Positions 55,674-64,000 of a stretch of DNA of 64,000 nt are shown here, piece after piece. The notes under the pieces are model-generated. The model made no database searches. It worked only from the letters and a program-made list of their open reading frames with translations, and had not been told where the DNA came from. How positions within the stretch are numbered: the stretch's first letter is position 1; every line of letters begins with the position of its first letter. The stretch comes from Asanoa ferruginea (GTDB taxonomy: Bacteria > Actinomycetota > Actinomycetes > Mycobacteriales > Micromonosporaceae), in the NCBI RefSeq assembly GCF_003387075.1, contig NZ_QUMQ01000001.1, forward strand, positions 8,680,001-8,744,000. Direction: 5' to 3'. A program made the position numbers and the translations under genes.

Positions 55674-56406
55674 CGAACCGGGCCGCCGCGCCGTCGAGAA
55701 TCGCCTGGAGACCCCGCTCGAACTGATCCACCAGGCCCTGCTCGTCGATCGGCGGGCGCGGCGCGTCGGGGTCTCTGGGGTCGCGGTCGCCGAGCAACGC
55801 CGCGGTGTGCGGGAACTCGCCCGTACGCAACTGGGCCAGCCCGTAGTCGATGATCGCGGCGACCGTCTCGGGATCCTGGCCCGTGGCGCTCCGCCGGCTC
55901 TCGCCGGCGCGCAGCACGCTGCCGAACACATAGGAGTCGACCACGGCGAGCAGGTCGAACGTGGCGGCGCTGTCCAACCCGGTGCCGGCCAGCACGGCCA
56001 GGTACTGCTCGAAGTGGCGCATCGCGTTGGGACCCAGCGACGCTCCGCCGCGGCCGGTCGCGACCGCCCAGGGGTGGCGCAGCAGCACGGCCCAGGTGCG
56101 GCGCGCGATGGTGGCGACCGCCTCGCGCCAGTCGCCGGGCAGTTCGCGGGCCGGGACGAGCACCTCGGCCATCAGCGCGTCGTCCATCAGCGCGACGAGT
56201 TCGTCCTTGGTCCGGACGTAGTTGTAGAGCGTCATGGTTCCCGCGCCCAGCCGGGTCGCGACGTTGCGCATGGACACCGCGTCGATGCCGTCGGCGTCGG
56301 CGATGGCCAGCGCGGCGTCGGCGATCTGCGCGCGGCTGAACCGCGGACCGCGCCCGCGGGGCTCCGGCCGCGCCCAGATCGGCCCGCCGGCGGTATCCCT
56401 TGACAT
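55636..56406 (-). CDS. TetR-family repressor
   Basis: 256 residues from ATG 56406. An in-frame start upstream would run through the operators. The helix-turn-helix spans residues 22-70 (SRAQIADAALAIADADGID, VSMRNVATRLGAGTMTLYNY). The long C-terminal domain (TetR_C type) starts near PGDWREAVATIARRTWAVL. The promoter region has three palindromic sites, so it is probably autoregulated and controls the divergent small gene. The ligand is unknown. Confidence 0.9.
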   Translation of the reverse strand: MSRDTAGGPIWARPEPRGRGPRFSRAQIADAALAIADADGIDAVSMRNVATRLGAGTMTLYNYVRTKDELVALMDDALMAEVLVPARELPGDWREAVATIARRTWAVLLRHPWAVATGRGGASLGPNAMRHFEQYLAVLAGTGLDSAATFDLLAVVDSYVFGSVLRAGESRRSATGQDPETVAAIIDYGLAQLRTGEFPHTAALLGDRDPRDPDAPRPPIDEQGLVDQFERGLQAILDGAAARFVTPGMPNDASAR

Positions 56407-56407
56407 G

Positions 56408-56468
56408 ACGTACACCGTACTTCTAACCTCAAGGACGTACATCGTACGTAAGGACGTATGCCGTACGT
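56408..56468. promoter_or_regulatory. Three palindromic TetR operators
   Basis: Related sites ACGTACACCGTACT (56408), ACGTACATCGTACGT (56435) and ACGTATGCCGTACGT (56454) lie between the tetR start and the small divergent gene. Copies two and three are 19 bases apart, copies one and two 27. The half-site is ACGTAY with a C-rich centre. They are near-perfect palindromes, as expected for a TetR dimer. Confidence 0.7.
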
Positions 56469-56481
56469 GTGGAGGTTCGAG

Positions 56482-56661
56482 ATGCACAAACTCACCCACC
56501 GGATCCCGTTGGTCCCGCCGCACGAGGACAAGCAGCCGGGTCATCAAGGCTCCGAGCCGGCGCTGCGCGGTCCATCGTGGAACCACTCACCCGGCCGGCC
56601 GCCCCGCGTCCTGGCCGCCTGGCAACGACGCATCGCCGCGCTGTTCGGCCAGCGGGTCTGA
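56482..56661 (+). CDS. Small ORF (59 residues), divergent from tetR
   Basis: Starts at ATG 56482 with GGAGG six bases upstream, a strong ribosome-binding site in a genome that often lacks one. The product is basic and hydrophilic (HKLTHRIPLVPPHEDKQPG, then PRVLAAWQRRIAALFGQRV with an amphipathic end). No family is recognised and no signal peptide is seen. It could be a real small protein under TetR control or the remaining 5' part of a deleted gene. Confidence 0.55.
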   Translation: MHKLTHRIPLVPPHEDKQPGHQGSEPALRGPSWNHSPGRPPRVLAAWQRRIAALFGQRV

Positions 56662-56730
56662 CCGAGACGCTGCTCACCCCGGGCGTGATCGGCGGAGGGC
56701 GGCCCGGCACGACGCGGTAGGACTTGGTCC

Positions 56731-57486
56731 ATGAGATTTGACGGCCGGGTTGTGCTGATCACCGGTGGGGCCGGCGCCATCGCCGGCGCCACCGGACGGG
56801 CGTTCGCCGACGAGGGCGCGACCGTCGTGCTGGCCGGCCGCGACGCCGGCAACCTCGCCGCGGCGGCGGAGCGCATCGGTGGTGGCGGCGGCAAGGTCGA
56901 CTGGATCGCGGCCGACGTGACCGACAGCCGGCAGGTCGCCGGCCTGGTCGTCGAGGTCGTCGGCCGGCACGGCGGGCTGCACGTGGCGGTCAACAGCGCG
57001 GGTGTCTTCACCGCCCCGGTGCCGCTCGCCGACCTCGACGAGGCCGACTGGGCCCGGCACGTCGACGTGAACCTGACCGGCGTCTTCCTGGCGATGAAGC
57101 ACGAAATCGCGCATATGCGCGCCAACGGGGGCGGGGTGATCGTCAACATCGCGTCGAACATCGGCGCACACGGGCGCCGACCGGGCCTGGCCGCCTATGC
57201 GGCCACCAAGGCCGCCGTGAGCGCCCTGACCCGCGCCGCGGCGCGCGACCACATCGCCGACGGCGTCCGCATCAAAGCGGTCAGCCCCGGCGCCAGCGAC
57301 ACTCCGATGTCCTACCGGCCCGGCGAAAGCAGGGCCGACCGCGACGCCCGGGTGCGCACCGCCGTCCCCGCCGGCCGGGTCAGCGACCCCGCCGAGGTCG
57401 CGGCGGTCGTGCTCTGGCTGGCTTCCGACGAGTCCAGCTTCGTGGTGGGCCACGACGTGGTCGTCGACGGCGGCGCCACCGCGTGA
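56731..57486 (+). CDS. SDR-family oxidoreductase
   Basis: 251 residues. Classical short-chain dehydrogenase fold. Cofactor loop is VVLITGGAGAIAGATGRAF (a Gly-rich variant of TGxxxGxG). NNAG-like motif is VAVNSAGVF. The catalytic tetrad Ser and Tyr-Lys appear in VIVNIASNIGAHGRRPG and AAYAATKAAVSALTR. C-terminal VVDGGATA is typical. Substrate is unknown; NAD(H) preference is likely from the Asp-type residue after the second strand (LAGRDAGNL). It is followed by a bidirectional terminator. Confidence 0.92.
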   Translation: MRFDGRVVLITGGAGAIAGATGRAFADEGATVVLAGRDAGNLAAAAERIGGGGGKVDWIAADVTDSRQVAGLVVEVVGRHGGLHVAVNSAGVFTAPVPLADLDEADWARHVDVNLTGVFLAMKHEIAHMRANGGGVIVNIASNIGAHGRRPGLAAYAATKAAVSALTRAAARDHIADGVRIKAVSPGASDTPMSYRPGESRADRDARVRTAVPAGRVSDPAEVAAVVLWLASDESSFVVGHDVVVDGGATA

Positions 57487-57489
57487 CGG

Positions 57490-57522
57490 CCCCGGGCCGG
57501 CGACCGTGGTCGCGGCCCGGGG
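57490..57522. terminator. Bidirectional terminator between SDR gene and leuS
   Basis: CCCCGGGCC, then GGCGACC, pair with GGTCGC, then GGCCCGGGG, with a one-base bulge and a two- or three-base loop. It lies between the two converging genes, four bases past the SDR stop, and should serve both. Confidence 0.75.
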
Positions 57523-57526
57523 AATG

Positions 57527-60388
57527 TCACACCACGACGCTGACCATGCGTCCCTTCACGACGATGACCTTCTTCGGGTCCTTGCCGCCCAGGACGTCGG
57601 CCACCTCTGACAGGGCCGCGGACCGGACCTCGTCGTCGGCCGCGTCGGCGGAAACGGAGACGCGTCCCCGCACCTTGCCGTTGACCTGGACCGGGTAGGT
57701 GACCTCCTCGGCCACCAGCAGGGCCGGGTCGGCGACCGGGAAGTCGGCGTAGGCCAGCGACGACGGGTGGCCCAGCCGCTGCCACAGTTCCTCGGCCACG
57801 TGCGGTGCGAACGGCGCCGTCATCAGGACCAGGGGCTCGACGATCTCCCGCGGCGCCGGGCCGCCCAGCGCGGTCAGGCCGTTGGTCAGCTCGATCAGCT
57901 TGGCCACGCCGGTGTTGAAGCGCAGTTCGTCCAGGTCGCCGCGGACGCCGTCGATGATGCGGTGCAGCAGCCGGCGGGTCGGCTCGTCGGCCGGCTCGGA
58001 GCTGACCCGGGTCGCACCGGTCTCCTCGTCGACCACCAGGCGCCAGACGCGCTGCAGGAAGCGCTGCGCACCCACCACCGCCCGGGTCTCCCACGGCCGG
58101 GAGACGTCCAGCGGACCCATCGCCATCTCGTAGACGCGGAATGTGTCGGCCCCGTAGGCCTCGCACATCTCGTCGGGCGTCACCACGTTCTTCAGCGACT
58201 TGCCCATCTTGCCGTATTCGCGCTTGACCTCGACGCCCTCGTGGAACCAGGCGCCGTCGCGCTCCTCGACCTCTTCGGCCGGGACGATGATGCCGCGCGC
58301 GTCGCGGAACGCGTACGCCTGGATGTAGCCCTGGTTGAACAGGCGGCGGAACGGTTCGACCGACGAGACGTAACCCAGGTCGAACAGGATCTTGTGCCAG
58401 AACCGGGCATACAGCAGGTGCAGGACGGCATGTTCGACGCCCCCGACATACAGATCGACGCCGCCGGGGTCGCCCTCGTGCCGCGGGCCCATCCAGTAGG
58501 CCTCGTTCTCGGGGTCGACCGGCTGCTTGTCGTTGCGCGGGTCCAGATAGCGCAGCTCGTACCAGCACGACCCGGCCCAGTTGGGCATCGTGTTGGTGTC
58601 GCGGATGTAGCGCTTGGGCCCGTCACCCAGGTCCAGCTCGACGTCGACCCACTCGCGGGCCCGGGACAGCGGCGTCTCGGGGTTGCTGTCGGCGTCGTCG
58701 GGGTCGAAGGTGCGCGGCGCGAAGTCGTCGACCTCGGGCAGCGACACCGGCAGCATCGAGTCGGGCAGCGCGACCGGCAGGCCGGTCTCGTCGTAGACGA
58801 TCGGGAACGGCTCGCCCCAGTAGCGCTGCCGGCTGAACAGCCAGTCGCGCAGCCGGTAGGTGGTCGCGCCCGTGCCGGCGCCGTGCGCCTCCAGCCAGGC
58901 GATCATGGTGGCCTTCGCCTCGACCACGCCCAGGCCGTCCAGAACCAGGCCGCGGTCGGGTGCGGCGGAGTTGATGGCCGGACCGTCGCCGGTGAAGGCC
59001 TTGCCGTCGAACCCGTCGGTCGGCCGCACCGTGCGGATGATCGGCAGCTCGAAGACCTCGGCGAACTCCCAGTCGCGCTCGTCCTGGCCGGGCACCGCCA
59101 TGATCGCGCCGGTGCCGTAGCCGGCCAGCACGTAGTCGGCGATGAACACCGGGACCCGCGCGCCGTTGACCGGGTTGACCGCGTAGGTGCCGGTGAAGAC
59201 GCCGGTCTTGTCACGCGTCTCGGCGGCCCGCTCGACCTCGGTCTTGCGGGCGGCGGCGCGCCGGTATTCGGCGACGGCCTGGACCGGCGTCGCGTAGCCG
59301 CCCTTCCACGGCTCGTGGGTGCCCTCGGGCCAGTGCCGGGCGGTCAGTGTGTCGACGATCGGGTGCTCCGGCGCGACCACCATGTAGGTGGCGCCGAACA
59401 GCGTGTCGGGGCGGGTGGTGAAGACGGTGATCTCGCCCTCGGCGCCGGCCGCGGTCTCGAACGGGAAGTCGACGTGCGCGCCGGTCGAGCGGCCGATCCA
59501 GTTGCGCTGCATCAGCTTGACCGGCTCCGGCCAGTCCAGCGTGTCCAGGTCGTCGACCAGGCGATCGGCGTACGCCGTGATCCGCATCATCCACTGCTTC
59601 AGCCGGCGCTTGAACACCGGGAAGTTGCCCCGCTCGCTGCGGCCGTCGGGGGTGACCTCCTCGTTGGCCAGCACGGTGCCCAGACCCGGGCACCAGTTGA
59701 CCGGTGCCTCGGAGACGTAGGCCAGCCGGTGCTCGTCCAGCACCGCGCGCCGCTCCACCCCGGACAGCTCGGACCACGGGCGGCCGTCGGGCGTCGGGCG
59801 GGTGCCGGCGGCGAACTGGTCGACCAGCTCGTCGATGGGACGCGCTCTGCCAGCGTCGGTGTCGTACCACGAGTTGAAGATCTGCAGGAAGATCCACTGG
59901 GTCCAGCGGAAGAACTCGGGCTCGCTGGTCGCGATCTTGCGGCGCTCGTCGTAGCCCATGCCCAGGCGGCGCAGCTGGGCCCAGAAGCGGACCATGTTGC
60001 GCTCGGTGGTGATCCGCGGGTGGGTGCCGGTCTGCACGGCGTATTGCTCGGCGGGCAGGCCGAACGCGTCGAAGCCCATCGGGTGCAGCACGTTGAAGCC
60101 GGTCATCCGCTTGAAGCGGGTGTAGACGTCGGTGCCGATGTAGCCCAGCGGGTGACCGACGTGCAGGCCCTCGCCGGACGGGTAGGGGAACATGTCGTGC
60201 ACGTAGATCTTGGGGGCGCCGGCCCGCGGGTGCTCGGGGTCGGCCAGCTCGCCGACCGGGTTGGGCGCCCGGAACGTGCCACGGGCCTCCCAGTAGTCCT
60301 GCCACCGCTGCTCGATGTCGCCGGCCAGCGCGGCCGTGTATCGGAACGGCGGAACGTCGTGCTCGGGACGCTCGGCTGCCTCGCTCAT
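57527..60388 (-). CDS. leuS: Leucyl-tRNA synthetase
   Basis: 953 residues from ATG 60388, with GAGGTGG five bases upstream. A GTG at 60397 is the alternative. Class I synthetase. The HIGH-type motif is [12 protein letters not shown] near residue 79. The editing (CP1) domain has [16 protein letters not shown]. The KMSKS-type loop is [15 protein letters not shown] near residue 728 (Lys-Met-Gly-Lys-Ser). The C-terminal domain ends [15 protein letters not shown]. It charges tRNA-Leu. It is controlled by an upstream attenuator with a Leu-codon leader peptide. Confidence 0.98.
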   Translation of the reverse strand: MSEAAERPEHDVPPFRYTAALAGDIEQRWQDYWEARGTFRAPNPVGELADPEHPRAGAPKIYVHDMFPYPSGEGLHVGHPLGYIGTDVYTRFKRMTGFNVLHPMGFDAFGLPAEQYAVQTGTHPRITTERNMVRFWAQLRRLGMGYDERRKIATSEPEFFRWTQWIFLQIFNSWYDTDAGRARPIDELVDQFAAGTRPTPDGRPWSELSGVERRAVLDEHRLAYVSEAPVNWCPGLGTVLANEEVTPDGRSERGNFPVFKRRLKQWMMRITAYADRLVDDLDTLDWPEPVKLMQRNWIGRSTGAHVDFPFETAAGAEGEITVFTTRPDTLFGATYMVVAPEHPIVDTLTARHWPEGTHEPWKGGYATPVQAVAEYRRAAARKTEVERAAETRDKTGVFTGTYAVNPVNGARVPVFIADYVLAGYGTGAIMAVPGQDERDWEFAEVFELPIIRTVRPTDGFDGKAFTGDGPAINSAAPDRGLVLDGLGVVEAKATMIAWLEAHGAGTGATTYRLRDWLFSRQRYWGEPFPIVYDETGLPVALPDSMLPVSLPEVDDFAPRTFDPDDADSNPETPLSRAREWVDVELDLGDGPKRYIRDTNTMPNWAGSCWYELRYLDPRNDKQPVDPENEAYWMGPRHEGDPGGVDLYVGGVEHAVLHLLYARFWHKILFDLGYVSSVEPFRRLFNQGYIQAYAFRDARGIIVPAEEVEERDGAWFHEGVEVKREYGKMGKSLKNVVTPDEMCEAYGADTFRVYEMAMGPLDVSRPWETRAVVGAQRFLQRVWRLVVDEETGATRVSSEPADEPTRRLLHRIIDGVRGDLDELRFNTGVAKLIELTNGLTALGGPAPREIVEPLVLMTAPFAPHVAEELWQRLGHPSSLAYADFPVADPALLVAEEVTYPVQVNGKVRGRVSVSADAADDEVRSAALSEVADVLGGKDPKKVIVVKGRMVSVVV

Positions 60389-60463
60389 CTTCGCCACCTC
60401 GGTATTTTCATCGTCAGGGCCAGGGGTGTGGCGCGCGGGGGTCTTCAGGGGTCATCAGGGCAT

Positions 60464-60488
60464 AAAAAAGCCCCTCACACAGGAGGGG
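60464..60488 (-). terminator. leuS attenuator terminator
   Basis: On the minus strand CCCCTC (60488-60483) and GAGGGG (60476-60471) pair around a six-base loop and are followed by C plus six T residues (60469-60464), a textbook intrinsic terminator in front of leuS. It lies 76 bases before the leuS start and within the same transcript as the leader peptide, so it would cut leuS expression unless prevented. A hairpin (60522-60515 with 60497-60490, eight perfect pairs) stands directly before it. Confidence 0.85.
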
Positions 60489-60511
60489 TAGCCGTGCGAC
60501 GCGTCAGCGCG

Positions 60512-60550
60512 TCAGCACGGCTCGATAAGGAGCAGGAAGGCCCTGGCCAT
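60512..60550 (-). CDS. leuS leader peptide, 12 residues with three consecutive Leu codons
   Basis: ATG 60550 encodes MARAFLLLIEPC and a TGA at 60514-60512. Codons 6-8 are CTG, CTC and CTT. The stop lies inside the eight-pair hairpin that precedes the attenuator terminator. A leaderless -10 box sits seven bases upstream of the ATG. Ribosome stalling at the Leu codons when Leu-tRNA is scarce would expose the hairpin region and let transcription continue into leuS. The mechanism is inferred from layout. The coding sequence and structure are visible. Confidence 0.85.
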   Translation of the reverse strand: MARAFLLLIEPC

Positions 60551-60556
60551 GACCGC

Positions 60557-60562
60557 AGTGTA
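60557..60562 (-). promoter_or_regulatory. Promoter -10 of the leuS leader transcript
   Basis: TACACT on the minus strand is followed by GCGGTC and then the leader peptide ATG, so the transcript would start at or next to the ATG. It sits only a few bases after the stop codon of the GPP34 gene. The -35 region is weak. Confidence 0.6.
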
Positions 60563-60568
60563 CCCGGA

Positions 60569-61195
60569 TCAGCGATAGATCGCGAACGCGGCGCTGCTCA
60601 CCAGCGTGCCGACGCCATCGACGATCTCCCGCACCGGCGGGGCCAGGTGGGAACGGATGTCGCGCAGCCGCGGCTCCAGGCCGGCCATCGGCATCGTGGT
60701 GAACACGTGCTCGTGCAGCAGCACGGCGTGCACCAGGCCACACAGGGCGGCGGTCGGCTCGTCTGGCTGCGAGCGGCCGTGCGCCGCGTACCAGAGCCGG
60801 ACGGTGATCGTGCGGACCACCGCCTCGTCGGCCGGGTAACGGGTCACCGGCACCAGGCCGAGCCGGCGCTGCACGGCCTTGGTCAGCACGCCCTCGGCCA
60901 GCAGCTCGGCCCTCACCGCGTCGATGGCCCCGGTGCGCAGTTGCGAGAGGGCGCCGGCCAGCGGCGGCGGCTGCGGCGACCGGGCGATCGCGGTGAGCAG
61001 CCCGTCGGCCTCGGCGTCGCCGGTGGCCGGCGTGTCGACCGCGCTGAGCCGGCCGGCGGCGACGCCGACCCGGCCGGCCAGCACGAGCTCGATCAGCCGG
61101 GCCCCGGCGACACCGATATCAAGACTGTCAGCGTGTACGGCTGGCCGCCCGGCGTTGTCGTAGCCGAGCAGGAACAGCTCTTCGCGCAGCCGCAC
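60569..61195 (-). CDS. GPP34 (Golgi phosphoprotein 3-like) domain protein
   Basis: 208 residues from GTG 61195, with GGAGGG nine bases upstream. The family pattern is seen in VRLREELFLLGYDNAGRP, LDIGVAGARLIELVLAGRV, and later RAELLAEGVLTKAVQRRLGL and AALCGLVHAVLLHEHVF. GPP34/GOLPH3 proteins bind phosphoinositides in eukaryotes. Actinobacteria carry many paralogues of unknown role. The ORF track continues upstream in frame, but similarity to the family begins at this start. Confidence 0.82.
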   Translation of the reverse strand: MRLREELFLLGYDNAGRPAVHADSLDIGVAGARLIELVLAGRVGVAAGRLSAVDTPATGDAEADGLLTAIARSPQPPPLAGALSQLRTGAIDAVRAELLAEGVLTKAVQRRLGLVPVTRYPADEAVVRTITVRLWYAAHGRSQPDEPTAALCGLVHAVLLHEHVFTTMPMAGLEPRLRDIRSHLAPPVREIVDGVGTLVSSAAFAIYR

Positions 61196-61224
61196 CGCGT
61201 CCGTCCCTCCCCCTCGACGGGCGC

Positions 61225-62229
61225 TCAGCGATAGCTGTCGGCGAGGGCGCGTAGTCGGGCGTGGGCGCCCTGATACATGTCGACGGAGGGAAGGTAGCGC
61301 TTGGCCACCTTCGCGACCATCGTGTAGTTGGCGTCGACCACGTTGCCCACCGGTGCCTCGCCCGCCTGGCTGATCAGTTGATAGGAATCGAGCACGTCCA
61401 GCTTGCCCGCGTCGGCCACCCAGGTGACCAGGTCGTGCTGGCTGATCCGGAACGCGTCTTCGAGCGGCCGGGCCGAACCGGTCGACATGAGATGGTCGTC
61501 GGTCTCGAGCCGCGGCCACGGCGTGGCCACCCCCTTGATCAGCTCGACCGCGACGACGGTGTCCATCGCCGCCTCGACCGCGACGCCGCTCACCTCGCCC
61601 TGGCCCTGGCGGGCGTGCCCGTCGCCGAGCGCGAACAGCGCGCCGGGCACATTGACGCCGAAGTAGACGGTGCTGCCGGCGCGCAGCTCCGGGGTGTCCA
61701 TGTTGCCGCCGTGCGCGTCGGGCACGATCGTCATCCGCGACTCGAACGCGCCCGGCGCCACGCCGACCGTGCCGTGCATCGGGTCCAGCGGCAGATCGAC
61801 GGTGAAGTCACTGTTGCGCGCCGTGTAGCGGACCAGCGAGTTGGCCTTGTCGACCTCGTACACCCAGACCCGCTCTTCCAACGGCTCGTGCAGCATCGCC
61901 GTGTTGTGCGTCGTGGTCAGCGCGCCGAAGTGCGGGAACGTCGATGAGATGGCCCAGTCACGGGCCGGGGTGATCGAGATGAAGTGCAGCGCGAGCGTGT
62001 CGCCGGGTTCGGCGCCCTCCACGTGGAACGGCCCGCTGACCGGATTGAGGAAAGGGAACTCGCAGACCTGCGAGGGCAGGTCGCCGACACCGCGGACGGC
62101 TCCACCGAAGCAGTCTTCGGTGTAGGTCTCCAGGATGTCGCCGGGCTTGATGCGGGCCACCGGCTCGCGGCCGCCGAACGTGTAGCTCAGTTCGGCGGCC
62201 GTCGGCCGGTAGCGGAGGACGTCGGTCAC
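61225..62229 (-). CDS. Acetamidase/formamidase family protein
   Basis: 334 residues from GTG or ATG at 62229. It belongs to the FmdA/AmdA family, which hydrolyses short-chain amides to ammonia and an acid. The conserved core is seen in GDTLALHFISITPARDW, NMDTPELRAGSTVYFGVNV, ALGDGHARQGQGEVSGVAVE and a metal-site-like HxGTVGVAPG (DPMHGTVGVAPG). Length is normal for the short form. It follows the APC permease by 33 bases on the same strand, suggesting joint uptake and breakdown of a nitrogen compound. Confidence 0.88.
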   Translation of the reverse strand: MTDVLRYRPTAAELSYTFGGREPVARIKPGDILETYTEDCFGGAVRGVGDLPSQVCEFPFLNPVSGPFHVEGAEPGDTLALHFISITPARDWAISSTFPHFGALTTTHNTAMLHEPLEERVWVYEVDKANSLVRYTARNSDFTVDLPLDPMHGTVGVAPGAFESRMTIVPDAHGGNMDTPELRAGSTVYFGVNVPGALFALGDGHARQGQGEVSGVAVEAAMDTVVAVELIKGVATPWPRLETDDHLMSTGSARPLEDAFRISQHDLVTWVADAGKLDVLDSYQLISQAGEAPVGNVVDANYTMVAKVAKRYLPSVDMYQGAHARLRALADSYR

Positions 62230-62262
62230 GCTTCCGCCTTCCGGATGTTGGTGCTCGTGATC

Positions 62263-63726
62263 TTAGGGAGCCGCGGTGAGGTTGTCGTCGGGGTCCACCG
62301 TCGTCTCCTCGGACAGGCCCGAGAGCATCGGGGTGCGCTTGGTCGCGACCAGGACGCTGACCACCACGATGCCGATCAGGACCCAGATCCCGCCGATGAG
62401 CTGCGCGAAGATCTTCTGGTTGATCACCACGTAGACCAGCATCGCCAGGCCCAGGGCCGGCAGGATCAGGTGCCGCAGCCAGTCGCGGCTGCCGTTGCGG
62501 ATCACGTACCACCAGAACACGGTCACGTGCAGCACGATGAACGCGATCAGCGCGCCGAAGTTGACCAGCCGGCCGAGGTCGGTGATCGCCTGCGCCTCGC
62601 GGGTGAACCACAGCGTCAGGCCGAGCACCAGCGACAGGGCGGCGACCAGGAAGACCGCGTTGGTCGGCACCGCGTGCTTCGGCGAGACCTTGGCCAGGAA
62701 CGCCGGCAACTGCTTGTCGCGGGCCATCGCGAAGAGCAGCCGCGACGTGGCGCCCTGCGCGACCATCGCGTTGGCGATGCCCCAGGCCAGAGCGGTGGCG
62801 AGCGAGGTCAGCACATACATCCAGTGCCCGCTGGCCGCCTCGGCCGCCTGCGCGAACTCGTCGCCGACCACCGCGCCGCCGCTGAGCAGGCCGTCGGCGC
62901 CGGGCACGAGCATCGAGGCGAGCCAGGTCTGCAGGACGAACAGCACGCCCGCGACGATCAGCGCGCCGGCCATCGCACGACCGATCTTGCTGGCCTCCTC
63001 GCGGTTCTCCTCGGCCAGCATCGAGATGCCGTCGAAGCCGAGGAAGGAGAGCATGGCTACGCCGACCGCGGCGAAGATGAGCGACCAGCCGAACAGGTCA
63101 CCGTTGAACAGCGCGGTGCCGGCGGAGAGCCCGTTGCCCTTGCCCTGACCCAGCGCGATCAGGAAGACGACGACGACCAGGGCCAGCACGATCAGCTCGG
63201 CGATCAGGAACCAGCGCGTGACCGTCGCCGTGATCTTGATGCCGAGGTAGTTGACGAGGGTGTTGACGAGAACGAACAGCACCAGCCAGAGCCAGGTGGG
63301 AATGGCGGAGATGATGGCGTTCATCGAGAATGCCGCGACCACGTAGAGCAGGCTCGGCACGAGGATGTAGTCGAGCAGGATCGCCCAGCCCGCGACGAAT
63401 CCGACCGGCGGTGCGATTCCGCGACTCGCGTAGTTGTAGACCGATCCGGCCATCGGGAAGGCCTTCACCATCTGCGCGTAGGAGTTCGCCGAGAACAGCA
63501 TCGCCACCAGTGCCACGACATAGGTCAGCGCGACCATGCCGCCGGACACCTGGAACACCGAGCCGAAGATGGCGAAGGGGGCGATCGGCACCATGAACAC
63601 GAGGCCGTAGGCCAGCATGTCGATGAAGCGGAGCTCCCGCCGAAGCTCTTGGCGATAGCCGAAGTTTTCGAGGGATGCCGGTCCCTCTGCCGGTTGCGGA
63701 CTCACGTCCGCCTGAGGGGAAGCCAT
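62263..63726 (-). CDS. APC-superfamily amino-acid/amine permease
   Basis: 487 residues with about twelve hydrophobic helices. The family features include the N-terminal helix VFMVPIAPFAIFGSVFQVSGG and the second helix MVALTYVVALVAMLF. SVYNYASRGIAPPVGFVAGW carries the Ser/Tyr/Gly contacts of the APC fold. The loop LGFDGISMLAEENREEASK follows. It probably takes up an amino acid or amide substrate. With the downstream amidase it forms a likely uptake-and-hydrolysis pair. Confidence 0.88.
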   Translation of the reverse strand: MASPQADVSPQPAEGPASLENFGYRQELRRELRFIDMLAYGLVFMVPIAPFAIFGSVFQVSGGMVALTYVVALVAMLFSANSYAQMVKAFPMAGSVYNYASRGIAPPVGFVAGWAILLDYILVPSLLYVVAAFSMNAIISAIPTWLWLVLFVLVNTLVNYLGIKITATVTRWFLIAELIVLALVVVVFLIALGQGKGNGLSAGTALFNGDLFGWSLIFAAVGVAMLSFLGFDGISMLAEENREEASKIGRAMAGALIVAGVLFVLQTWLASMLVPGADGLLSGGAVVGDEFAQAAEAASGHWMYVLTSLATALAWGIANAMVAQGATSRLLFAMARDKQLPAFLAKVSPKHAVPTNAVFLVAALSLVLGLTLWFTREAQAITDLGRLVNFGALIAFIVLHVTVFWWYVIRNGSRDWLRHLILPALGLAMLVYVVINQKIFAQLIGGIWVLIGIVVVSVLVATKRTPMLSGLSEETTVDPDDNLTAAP

Positions 63727-64000
63727 GAGGCGTCACGATAGTGGTCGATGATCGTTTATGAAAGATATCGATCCGCCATTTCATGGCGCGGTTTGTCGTT
63801 GTTTTCAGTTATCCGCTCAAGGGCCCACCGCACGGTCATTTCACCCAACCTGGACAGCGGAGGCACGCGGGTCGGCGCCGCCGAAAAATCCAGATAGCCT
63901 GATGGGACGGGTGGGGCCGGCGGTGTTGCGGCGGCTTGCCGAATTCCCCCCGCACCGGGTGAACCAAACCACGGGCCCAGACGCTCTTGAGTATGAAGCC
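63727..64000. other. Intergenic region at window end
   Basis: No ORF of interest or RNA gene is seen. The region is upstream of the APC permease and would hold its promoter, but no clear -10/-35 pair was found. It is AT-richer near 63745-63830 than its neighbours. Confidence 0.5.

Overview
The window is chromosomal DNA from a high-GC actinomycete. Family content (divIVA/sepF/mraZ-type division cluster, bifunctional priA in place of separate hisA and trpF, the MurT/GatD pair, heavy GTG/TTG start use, leaderless-type promoters with TANNNT boxes just upstream of the start codon) points to Actinobacteria. The gene order dnaE - rluD - lspA - DksA-like - divIVA - ftsZ - mur cluster - mraZ resembles the Micromonosporaceae, but that placement is inference from gene content only. 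No rRNA, tRNA, CRISPR array, prophage or complete insertion sequence was found.

Layout. 1-2.0 kb (minus): an ABC exporter pair, the second gene cut by the window edge. 2.2-5.8 kb (plus): a maleylpyruvate-isomerase/DinB-like protein, a class I terpene synthase and an acyl-CoA synthetase, closed by a strong terminator. 5.9-6.9 kb: gene-poor DNA holding a 24-unit 17/18-bp tandem array, a perfect 50-bp AT-rich palindrome and a 25-bp duplication. 6.9-9.6 kb: a divergent MocR regulator / YczE membrane protein pair and a small hypothetical. 9.7-16.6 kb (minus): an MFS transporter and the histidine operon hisD-hisC-hisB-x-hisH-y-priA-hisF, with two unnamed small membrane genes (x, y) stitched in by short overlaps. 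16.7-19.4 kb: a Lon-N-domain protein, a frameshifted phosphotransferase and a repeat-bearing membrane protein. 19.5-23.1 kb: dnaE. 23.1-24.5 kb: gene-free, with degenerate repeats. 24.5-28.5 kb: a MinD-like ATPase, a single-pass membrane protein, rluD and lspA. 28.6-33.5 kb: a DksA/TraR protein with a very long Lys/Ala-rich tail, a CPA1-type antiporter, a DUF167 protein and a putative metal-binding membrane protein.

33.7-51.4 kb (minus) is the division and cell-wall cluster, listed here in transcription order: mraZ, rsmH, ftsL, ftsI, murE, murF, mraY, ftsW, murG, murC, ftsQ, ftsZ, yggS, sepF, yggT, divIVA. Two usual actinobacterial members are missing: murD (only 35 bp separate mraY and ftsW) and pgeF/yfiH (only 12 bp separate ftsZ and yggS). 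Next to the cluster lie a secreted NlpC/P60 hydrolase with a probable c-di-AMP riboswitch leader and, on the other strand, murT-gatD, which amidate lipid II. So this region covers precursor synthesis, septal cross-linking, precursor modification and wall remodelling.

55-64 kb: a VTT membrane protein, a TetR regulator sharing three palindromic operators with a divergent 59-aa ORF, an SDR oxidoreductase, and then (minus) an APC permease, an acetamidase/formamidase, a GPP34 protein and leuS. leuS is preceded by a short leader peptide with three consecutive leucine codons and a terminator, a transcription attenuator visible directly in the sequence. The strongest leads are this leuS attenuator, the 50-bp palindrome, the Lys/Ala-rich DksA protein, the missing murD/pgeF, the mraZ operator with an inverted copy, and the small genes embedded in the his operon and beside tetR.
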